64,000 bases of DNA, from assembly GCA_965261455.1 (NCBI GenBank), contig OZ253453.1, positions 310,001 through 374,000 of the forward strand, written 5' to 3'. Positions 33,177 through 39,810 of this stretch are shown here, one piece after another (within the stretch, counting starts at the first letter, position 1; the number at the start of each line of letters is the position of its first letter). The translations under genes and the position numbers were made by a program. The stretch comes from DAOUKH01 sp965261455. Lineage in GTDB: Bacteria; Chloroflexota; Dehalococcoidia; SHYB01. A model generated the notes under the pieces. It worked only from the letters and a program-made list of their open reading frames with translations. It searched no databases and was not told the DNA's origin.

Positions 33177-34286
33177 CTAGATAACCTCGAGGTCTTTCCG
33201 TCCGTCCAAGGCGCGCAAGCCGGTCATGAGGACTTTGCGCTCTTCATCTTCAGACAAACCCTCTGCCATGACGTTTCTGACAAACTTGCCGCGCACCGTC
33301 GGTTCGTTCTTGATGGCCTCGAAATCGTAGCCGCTGTGGATGTCTCCGATCCGGATCGTCAAGGAATCGAGATCGGTCGACAGAGAGAGCAAGTCGTTGG
33401 TACGGAGGTCGACGCTTGGGTCCAGCTCGCCGGACAAGGTTACGCGGGCGATTCCCGTACGATCCTTGACGCGTTCCTCGAGTTGGCCTCGTACGTCTTG
33501 CTGGCTGGCGCAGCCGCTGATGTCCAAGCCGATGTCGCAGACCTCAGTGACTGCTACGGTGAGGCGCTCGCGGTGGACCACGCCGTCGCCGCTTATGGTG
33601 GCGATGACAACGCCGCGCTCGCCGTCTTCGCCAAAGCTGAGCGGGTCGGGGTTGCCCGGATAGGTGAAGCGCGGGTCGTCTTTGGGTCGGTGGTAGTGTC
33701 CGAGGAAGGCGTGATGGATGCCGGCCCGTGTGATCTCCTGAGCTTCGAATGGCGCGTGAGGGAACTTGCCCTCTCCCTGCTCAGTAAGCCAACCCCGCTC
33801 CGAGCCGTGAAAGAGGGCGAGGTTCAGCCCTCCGCGGTCTACGCAAAAGCTATTGAGGAACCCGGGTGCGTTGGCCGGTCCCAAGTGGGCCGCTCCCCAG
33901 AGCGTCACCCCATCATCGATCTCGACGGGCTGCAAGCGGTTTTCGGCGAAGATGTGGACGTTGTCGCTCCACTCAACGCTACGATAGAGACTTCCAGGAC
34001 CGTTCCAATCGTGATTGCCTGGAGCGATGTAAACGGGAATGGGGTGGATTCGCTTGAACTCGGACCTGACAAAAGCTGCGGTGTCTGGAGTGAACCGATT
34101 GTGTTCGTAGAGGTCGCCCCCACAAAGCAGGGCGTCCGCCTTGGTCTCGACGACCTTGTCGGTGATGCGGCGAAGCGTGTCGCGGAGGGCCTGCCGGCGC
34201 CGCCTCGCGGCGTCCTGGTTTGTTGACATCCACGCGAACACGCTGTCCAAGTGGAGATCGGAAAAGAGCACGAACTTCTTCGTCAC
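33177..34286 (-). CDS. SbcD/YhaO-like metallophosphoesterase (DNA repair exonuclease)
   Basis: The 369-residue protein starts VTKKFVLFSDLHLDS with the metal motif DxH, then ALLCGGDLYEHN (GDxxE-type), APGNHDW (GNHD), ALFHGSE and HHAFLGHYHRP (GHxH), a full set of calcineurin-type phosphoesterase ligands. The C-terminal 130 residues form a capping domain, ending in a helical region that may hold the ATPase. GTG 34286 is the first start after the TATACT at 34294-34299, at a 7-base distance that implies a leaderless transcript. The gene directly precedes the SbcC-like gene. Confidence 0.88.
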   Translation of the reverse strand: MTKKFVLFSDLHLDSVFAWMSTNQDAARRRRQALRDTLRRITDKVVETKADALLCGGDLYEHNRFTPDTAAFVRSEFKRIHPIPVYIAPGNHDWNGPGSLYRSVEWSDNVHIFAENRLQPVEIDDGVTLWGAAHLGPANAPGFLNSFCVDRGGLNLALFHGSERGWLTEQGEGKFPHAPFEAQEITRAGIHHAFLGHYHRPKDDPRFTYPGNPDPLSFGEDGERGVVIATISGDGVVHRERLTVAVTEVCDIGLDISGCASQQDVRGQLEERVKDRTGIARVTLSGELDPSVDLRTNDLLSLSTDLDSLTIRIGDIHSGYDFEAIKNEPTVRGKFVRNVMAEGLSEDEERKVLMTGLRALDGRKDLEVI

Positions 34287-34293
34287 GCATATC

Positions 34294-34299
34294 AGTATA
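34294..34299 (-). promoter_or_regulatory. -10 box (TATACT) of the SbcD-like gene, probable leaderless start
   Basis: The minus strand reads TATACT with 7 bases to the GTG at 34286, the same spacing as at lepB. No strong -35 is visible. Confidence 0.45.
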
Positions 34300-34384
34300 G
34301 CGCGATGCCGGAGGGCGATATTCTCGAGCCCGATGTCTCGTCGCCGGGCATACACGCAGCAAGTCCCGGACCTTCATGCCGCCG

Positions 34385-35908
34385 CTATCCCAGGCCGCGC
34401 GAGCGGTATTGGAGGGCCTCAGCGACATGGGCGGCGGTGATCGCGGGCTCGCCGGCGAGGTCGGCGATGGTGCGGCTGAGCTTGAGGGTGCGGTTGAAGG
34501 CGCGGGCCGACATCTGGAATCGCTCCATTGCCGTTTCGACCAGCGACTCGCCGGCTTCGTCGAGGGCGCAATGCTTGCGGGTCTCCGTCACGTCCATGTC
34601 GGCGTTGCAGGTGAAGCGAGCGCCTTCGAAGCGGGCGCGCTGCCGCTCACGGGCGTGCTCGACGCGCCGCCGTACCGTGGCGGACGACTCGGCCAAGCTA
34701 TCGCCGATGAGCTTCTCGTACTCGACGCGGGGCGCCTGGACGAACAAGTCGATCCGGTCGAGCAGCGGGCCGCTGATGCGCTTCTGGTAGCGGGCGACAG
34801 CCCCGGCGGTGCAGACGCACTCCTTGCCAGGGTCGCCGTAGTAGCCGCAGGGACAGGGGTTCATCGCGCCGAGCAGCATGAATCCGGCGGGAAAGGTCGT
34901 CGTCCCCTGGGCGCGGCTGATGGTGATGATTTTGTCTTCCATGGGTTGGCGCAGAACTTCGAGGGTGCCTTGGCCGAACTCGGGGAGCTCGTCGAGGAAG
35001 AGGACGCCGCGATGGGAGAGGCTGATCTCGCCGGGCCGGGGCCAGCGCCCGCCACCGACGAGGCCGGCGTTCGAGATGGTGTAGTGGGGCGAGCGGAAGG
35101 GCCGCGTGCTCACCAGGGGTTGGTTCGAGGGTAACTGCCCCGCCACACTGTAGATCTTGGTCACTTCCAGAGCTTCGGCACAGGAGAGTGCGGGCAGGAT
35201 GCCGGGCATGGCACGGCTCAGCAGGGTCTTCCCGCTGCCAGGCGGGCCGGAGAGGATGACGTTGTGCCCGCCCGCCGCCGCGATCTCGAGCGCCCGCTTG
35301 GCGTGCTCCTGTCCCCGGATGTCGGCGAAGTCGACATGGCCCGCCGCGCCCTCGATCTCCGGCGCCGGCCGTTCCGTGGGGAGTGTGAGCGTGATCGGAT
35401 CGTCGCCGCGGTAGTGCGCCGCGAGACGAGAGAGGCTCTCCGCGGGGAGCACGTCGATGCCCTCGACCAGCGCCGCCTCGGAGGCGTTTTGCGCGGGGAC
35501 GATGACGTGCTTGAAGCCGAGCTCCTGGCCCAGCGAGACCATGGGCAGGATGCCCTGGGTGTGGCGCAGACTCCCGTCCAGTGAAAGCTCGCCGATGACG
35601 AGGGTGTCGGACAGGTCGGCCTCAAGCTGGCCCGAGGCCAGCAGGACGCCCAGCGCGATGGGGAGATCGTAGGCGGGCCCCGCTTTGCGGAGGTCGGCGG
35701 GCGCGAGGTTGACGGTGAGGCGGGTCCGGGGGAACTCGCCGCCGGAATTACGGACGGCGCTGCGAACACGCTCGCGTGCCTCCTGCACCGCCGGGTCGGG
35801 AAGCCCGACGACGTTGAACCGGGGAAGGCCCCGCGCGATATCGACCTCGACTTCTACCGGGGCTCCTTCGAGCCCCACGACGGCGCAACTGCGTACTTTG
35901 GCGAGCAT
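34385..35908 (-). CDS. comM: YifB/ComM family Mg-chelatase-like AAA ATPase
   Basis: The 507-residue protein opens MLAKVRSCAVVGLEGAPVEV, the ComM N-terminal domain, continues with VNLAPADLRKAGPAYDLPIA, and has a Walker A GPPGSGKT near residue 216 and Walker B GVLFLDELPEF. NPCPCGYYGDPGKECVC is the family Cys cluster, and the C-terminal domain has the usual SARAFNRTLKLSRTIADL. ComM promotes branch migration during uptake-linked recombination. ATG 35908 has GGAGG upstream at 7 bases. It is divergent from ilvD. Confidence 0.93.
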   Translation of the reverse strand: MLAKVRSCAVVGLEGAPVEVEVDIARGLPRFNVVGLPDPAVQEARERVRSAVRNSGGEFPRTRLTVNLAPADLRKAGPAYDLPIALGVLLASGQLEADLSDTLVIGELSLDGSLRHTQGILPMVSLGQELGFKHVIVPAQNASEAALVEGIDVLPAESLSRLAAHYRGDDPITLTLPTERPAPEIEGAAGHVDFADIRGQEHAKRALEIAAAGGHNVILSGPPGSGKTLLSRAMPGILPALSCAEALEVTKIYSVAGQLPSNQPLVSTRPFRSPHYTISNAGLVGGGRWPRPGEISLSHRGVLFLDELPEFGQGTLEVLRQPMEDKIITISRAQGTTTFPAGFMLLGAMNPCPCGYYGDPGKECVCTAGAVARYQKRISGPLLDRIDLFVQAPRVEYEKLIGDSLAESSATVRRRVEHARERQRARFEGARFTCNADMDVTETRKHCALDEAGESLVETAMERFQMSARAFNRTLKLSRTIADLAGEPAITAAHVAEALQYRSRGLG

Positions 35909-36018
35909 GGCGGGCCTCCGGCCAGGGGGGGTGCGGCGAAAGGGTAGGGACGGCGGATGGTTAGGGGCAAGGCCCGCGTGTCGCACTCGGGTATTCGGGC
36001 GCCGTGCTCCCGCCGTCC

Positions 36019-36046
36019 TTGACGCTCCGGCGCGGCCCGATACACT
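36019..36046 (+). promoter_or_regulatory. Promoter of ilvD
   Basis: TTGACG (36019-36024) and TACACT (36041-36046) are 16 bases apart. The expected transcription start, about 36053, falls just before a hairpin. Confidence 0.6.
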
Positions 36047-36054
36047 GAAGTTCC

Positions 36055-36073
36055 CCTTGGTCTCCAACCAAGG
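36055..36073 (+). promoter_or_regulatory. Hairpin at the 5' end of the ilvD transcript
   Basis: CCTTGGT (36055-36061) pairs with ACCAAGG (36067-36073) around a 5-base loop. It would sit at the very start of the ilvD message, 12 bases before the GAGGT ribosome site, so it may stabilise the transcript or affect initiation. Confidence 0.45.
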
Positions 36074-36095
36074 CAAGCGCGCCCCGAGGTGATTG

Positions 36096-37775
36096 ATGAC
36101 GACGCAAGCCCCTGTCCGCGGCCCAAGCCGGACGTTGGTTGAGGGTCCGGACCGAGCGCCGGCCCGCGCCATGCTCCGCGCCACCGGCCTGACCGACGAT
36201 GACTTCCGGAAGCCCCTGATCGGCGTGGCCAACACCTGGATCGAGGTCATGCCGTGCAACTTCCACCTGCGTCGGCTCTCGAAGAAGGTGAAGGAAGGGG
36301 TGCGCGCCGCGGGCGGCGTCCCCATCGAGTTCAACACCATCGCCGTGTCCGACGGCGTGGCGATGGGCACGGAGGGCATGAAGGCGTCGCTGATCAGCCG
36401 CGAGGTCATCGCCGACTCCATCGAGCTCGTGGTGCGGGGGCATCTGCTCGACGGCGTGATCGCGATCAGCGCCTGCGACAAGACGATCCCGGGCACGGTC
36501 ATGGCGCTGTGCCGCATGGACCTGCCCTCGGTCGCTTTCTACGGCGGGTCGATCATGCCGGGCGTTTACCGTGGCCAGGACGTGACGATCCAGGAGGTTT
36601 TCGAGGCCGTCGGCGCCCATTCGGCGGGCCGCATCACGGACGCGGACCTCTATGAGATCGAGAAAGCTGCCTGTCCTGGGCCGGGCGCCTGCGGCGGCCA
36701 GTTCACCGCGAATACGATGGCGACGGCCATCGAGACCCTCGGCATTTCGCCGATGGGCAGCGGCAGCGTGCCGGCCATGGACCCCGCGAAGGACGAGGCG
36801 GCGTTCGAGGCGGGCCGTCTCGTGATGGACGTCGTCGAGCGGGACCTGCGCCCCAGCCGCATCGTGACGCGCAAATCTATCGAAAACGCCATCGCCACCA
36901 TCGCGGCCACCGGAGGCTCGACGAATGGCGTGCTGCACTTCCTGGCTATCGCCAAGGAGATGGGCGTGCCCCTCGACATCGACGACTTCGACGTCATCAG
37001 CAACAAGACCCCGCTGCTCGCCGACCTCAAGCCCGGCGGGCGGTACATGGCGAAAGACATGTACGCCGCGGGCGGCATCGCACTCGTCGCCAACCGGTTG
37101 TTGGAGGCGGGCCTGCTGCACCGGGACGAGATGACGGTGACGGGCCGGACGATCGGGGTGGAGGCCGCGGAGGCGGTGGAGACCCCGGGCCAGGTGGTGC
37201 TGAAGCCGCTGAGTGACCCGATCAAACCAACGGGCGGCCTGGCGATCCTGCACGGCAACCTCGCGCCGGAGGGCTGCGTGGTCAAGCTCGCGGGACACGA
37301 ACGGATGATGCATCGAGGCCCGGCGCGCGTCTTTGACACCGAGGAGGCGTCGTTCGATGCGGTGAAGCGCAGGGCCATCAAGGACGGCGACGTGGTGGTG
37401 ATCCGCTACGAAGGGCCGCGCGGCGGGCCGGGAATGCGGGAGATGTTGGGCGTGACGGCCGCGCTGGTCGGCGAAGGCTTGGGCGAGACCGTAGCCCTGC
37501 TCACCGACGGGCGTTTCTCGGGCGCGACGCACGGGCTGATGGCGGGCCACGTCGCTCCCGAAGCCGCGGTGGGCGGGCCTATCGCCGCCCTCCGTGATGG
37601 CGACACCGTCGTCTTTGACGTCGAGAAACGAGAGCTCAACGTCGAGCTCTCGGCGGCGGAGATCGAGGAGCGGATGAAGGATTGGACGCCCCCAGCCCCC
37701 CGCTACACTACCGGCGCCTTCGCAAAGTACGCGCGGCTGGTGTCGAGCGCTTCTGAAGGCGCGGTGACCAGCTAG
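36096..37775 (+). CDS. ilvD: Dihydroxy-acid dehydratase
   Basis: The 559-residue protein is of normal IlvD length. Iron-sulfur ligands are visible in ISACDKTIPG and CPGPGACGGQFTANTM, and other blocks match the family (SDGVAMGTEGMK, ATGGSTNGVLHFLAIA, GRFSGATHGLMAGHVAPEAA). It dehydrates dihydroxy acids in valine, isoleucine and leucine synthesis. ATG 36096 follows GAGGT at 5 bases. Its 3' end overlaps the convergent TPR gene by 4 bases. Confidence 0.97.
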   Translation: MTTQAPVRGPSRTLVEGPDRAPARAMLRATGLTDDDFRKPLIGVANTWIEVMPCNFHLRRLSKKVKEGVRAAGGVPIEFNTIAVSDGVAMGTEGMKASLISREVIADSIELVVRGHLLDGVIAISACDKTIPGTVMALCRMDLPSVAFYGGSIMPGVYRGQDVTIQEVFEAVGAHSAGRITDADLYEIEKAACPGPGACGGQFTANTMATAIETLGISPMGSGSVPAMDPAKDEAAFEAGRLVMDVVERDLRPSRIVTRKSIENAIATIAATGGSTNGVLHFLAIAKEMGVPLDIDDFDVISNKTPLLADLKPGGRYMAKDMYAAGGIALVANRLLEAGLLHRDEMTVTGRTIGVEAAEAVETPGQVVLKPLSDPIKPTGGLAILHGNLAPEGCVVKLAGHERMMHRGPARVFDTEEASFDAVKRRAIKDGDVVVIRYEGPRGGPGMREMLGVTAALVGEGLGETVALLTDGRFSGATHGLMAGHVAPEAAVGGPIAALRDGDTVVFDVEKRELNVELSAAEIEERMKDWTPPAPRYTTGAFAKYARLVSSASEGAVTS

Positions 37776-38506
37776 CCTCGGCGCTCGTCGGGGCCGGCCT
37801 CGGCGACACGCTTCCGCCGGTAGGAGATGTGGCGGTTGACCGAGGCTTCGTGCATACCGTGGCGGACGGCGGCGGCGGCATCCTCGGCGGCGCGTTCCTC
37901 CTCGCCCAACGCCGCGTAGGCCAAAGCCCGCTGGAAGTGCGCCTCGTCGGGGCGGTGCCCCTTGCCGATGACGAAGTCGAAGTCGGCGATGGCGAGGCGG
38001 TACTTGTGAGCCTGGTCGTAGGCCATGGCGCGTGAGAAGTAGCTCCACGGCTCGCCGGGTTCGAGGCGGATGCATTCGTCGAAGTCGGCGGCGGCGCGGT
38101 TGAGCTCGCCGCGGTTCATGTAGGCGATGCCGCGGCTGTTGAGGGCGCGGGGTTCGTCGGGTTCGAGCCGCAGCGCCTCGTCGAAGTCGCGGATGGCGTC
38201 GTCGTGGGCGCGCCGGTCGTCGTGAGCGCAGCCGCGGCTGATGTAGAACTCCGCGCGCCGCGGCCGCAGTTCGATGGCCCGGTCGAAGTCGGCGATGGCC
38301 TGCTTGTCCTTCCCCCGCATGTGGAAGGTGATGCCGCGAAGGTGGAGCGTCTCGGCGTCGTCGGGCTCTTTGGCCAGCGCGGAGGTCAGATCGTTCGTCG
38401 CGCCCTTCCAATCGCCTGTGTCCATGCGCTCCCGCCCACGAGCGCGGGGGTCGAGGGTGCCGGCGTCGTCTTGTCCGCCGAAGAAGAGCCCGAGTAGGGA
38501 CCGCAT
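37772..38506 (-). CDS. Tetratricopeptide repeat protein
   Basis: The 244-residue protein begins MRSLLGLFFGGQ and then holds about five to six TPR units, for example WKGATNDLTSALAKEPDDAE, KQAIADFDRAIELRPRRAE, DDAIRDFDEALRLEPDEP and NRAAADFDECIRLEPGEP. It has no signal peptide. TPR proteins are binding scaffolds; the partner is not evident. The C-terminal SVNRHISYRRKRVAE is basic. ATG 38506 is preferred; ATG 38518 is an alternative. It diverges from the ttuB promoter. Confidence 0.85.
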   Translation of the reverse strand: MRSLLGLFFGGQDDAGTLDPRARGRERMDTGDWKGATNDLTSALAKEPDDAETLHLRGITFHMRGKDKQAIADFDRAIELRPRRAEFYISRGCAHDDRRAHDDAIRDFDEALRLEPDEPRALNSRGIAYMNRGELNRAAADFDECIRLEPGEPWSYFSRAMAYDQAHKYRLAIADFDFVIGKGHRPDEAHFQRALAYAALGEEERAAEDAAAAVRHGMHEASVNRHISYRRKRVAEAGPDERRG

Positions 38507-38597
38507 GGGCCCTATCATGCCCGATCCGACCGATTTCTGCGCGGCTCGTCGAGGCGCCTCCGGGGCCGCTCGATTTTTTCGGCGGTATGGCGCATCC

Positions 38598-38603
38598 TAT
38601 AAT
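38598..38603 (+). promoter_or_regulatory. -10 box (TATAAT) of ttuB-ttuA
   Basis: A perfect TATAAT lies 30 bases before TTG 38634, giving a leader of about 24 bases. No clear -35 is present. Confidence 0.45.
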
Positions 38604-38633
38604 CATTCCAGAAGAGCGCGGGAGCGTCGCCGT

Positions 38634-38834
38634 TTGAAGGTGATCATTCGACAGCCCCGAAGGCGGGAGCTCGAGGTGGCGGGAAACCGGCAACTGAGAG
38701 ACGTGCTCCGTGAGCTCGGCCTGAACCCTGAGGCGGTCGTCGTGGTGCAAGGCACCGACCTGCTGACCCGCGACGCCTACGTCCGGGAGGATGACACGAT
38801 CGAAGTGATCTCCGCGATCTCAGGAGGCGGCTAG
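38634..38834 (+). CDS. ttuB: Ubiquitin-like sulfur carrier protein (TtuB/ThiS/MoaD fold)
   Basis: The 66-residue protein has the beta-grasp pattern: LKVIIRQPRRRELEVAG, RQLRDVLRELGLNPEAVVVV, DLLTRDAYVREDDTIEVISA, and ends ISGGG, providing the C-terminal Gly-Gly that is activated and thiocarboxylated. TTG 38634 is taken as the start (GTG 38640 is possible). Its stop overlaps the GTG of the next gene (TAGTG), so both are translated together. The neighbour is a TtuA, so this is most likely the TtuB sulfur carrier for tRNA rather than a ThiS for thiamine. Confidence 0.85.
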   Translation: MKVIIRQPRRRELEVAGNRQLRDVLRELGLNPEAVVVVQGTDLLTRDAYVREDDTIEVISAISGGG

Positions 38835-39775
38835 TGCATTGCCGAAAGTGCGGCGACCGGGCCCAAGTCGAGATGCGGCGGCACAACACGTCGTATTGCG
38901 GCCCCCATTACCTGGACTTCTTCCAGGACCACGTGGCGCGAAACATCAAGTCGCGGCGCATGTTCGCCCCGGATGACAAGGTGCTCGTCGCCGTCTCCGG
39001 CGGCAAGGACAGCCTTGCCCTGTGGGACGTGTTGATGCGTCTCGGCTACCGCACCTCGGGCCTCTATATCGATCTTGGCATCGGCCGCTACTCGGAGCGC
39101 TCGAAGGAGAAGAGCGTCGCCTTCGCCGAGCGCATCGGCGGCGAGCTCATCATCCACGACGTGCGCGGCGAACTTGGCGACGGCGAGATCGGCGTCACAG
39201 AGCTGTCGAAGGTGCTCAAGCGCGTCCCCTGCTCGGGCTGCGGCCTGACCAAGCGGTACGTCACCAACGAGACGGCGCACCGGCTCGGCTACGACATCCT
39301 GGCGACCGGACATAACCTTGACGACGAGGCTGCGACGCTCATGGGTAACGTGCTGCACTGGCAGACGGAGTACCTGGCGCGTCAGTCACCGGTCTTGGAG
39401 AGCACCCACGAGAAGCTGGTGCGCAAGGTAAAGCCGCTCTACACCTTCACCGAGCGGGAGACGCTGAGCTATGTCTTGCTGCGGGGCATCGACTACATCG
39501 AGGAGGAGTGCCCCAACGCCGCCGGCGCGAAGTCGATCCTGTATAAGGAAGCGTTGAACGCCATAGAACTGGAATCGCCGGGCGTGAAGGCGTCGTTTAT
39601 GAACGGCTTCCTTGACCGCCTACAACCGGTGCTGCGCGAGGCCGGCGGCGTCACGCTTAATGAATGCGCCGAATGCGGCGAGCCTACGCCCGGCGACGTC
39701 TGTTCGCACTGCCGAATGTGGAACCGGGCCCGCGAGGCCTGGGCGAAGAAGAAGGTCGTGGCGGCGGGAGACTAG
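38834..39775 (+). CDS. ttuA: tRNA 2-thiolation enzyme TtuA (TtcA/NcsA family)
   Basis: The 313-residue protein has an N-terminal zinc finger with Cys3, Cys6, Cys22 and His25, a PP-loop VAVSGGKDSLALW, and three Cys at 133, 136 (PCSGCG) and 226 (EECP) at the positions that hold the 4Fe-4S cluster in TtuA. A C-terminal zinc finger, CAECGEPTPGDVCSHC, is also present. The family adenylates and thiolates tRNA uridine or ribothymidine at position 54 using the TtuB thiocarboxylate. GTG 38834 overlaps the ttuB stop. The four ligand sets argue strongly for TtuA over TtcA, which lacks the zinc fingers. Confidence 0.92.
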   Translation: MHCRKCGDRAQVEMRRHNTSYCGPHYLDFFQDHVARNIKSRRMFAPDDKVLVAVSGGKDSLALWDVLMRLGYRTSGLYIDLGIGRYSERSKEKSVAFAERIGGELIIHDVRGELGDGEIGVTELSKVLKRVPCSGCGLTKRYVTNETAHRLGYDILATGHNLDDEAATLMGNVLHWQTEYLARQSPVLESTHEKLVRKVKPLYTFTERETLSYVLLRGIDYIEEECPNAAGAKSILYKEALNAIELESPGVKASFMNGFLDRLQPVLREAGGVTLNECAECGEPTPGDVCSHCRMWNRAREAWAKKKVVAAGD

Positions 39776-39810
39776 CGCCGCCGCGCGCACGCTCACACCG
39801 GAGGCTTCCT

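Noticed and set aside
35961..38750. 929-residue minus-strand open frame opposite ilvD
   Set aside because: It is antisense to a clear ilvD and out of frame with the TPR gene; no motif is seen.
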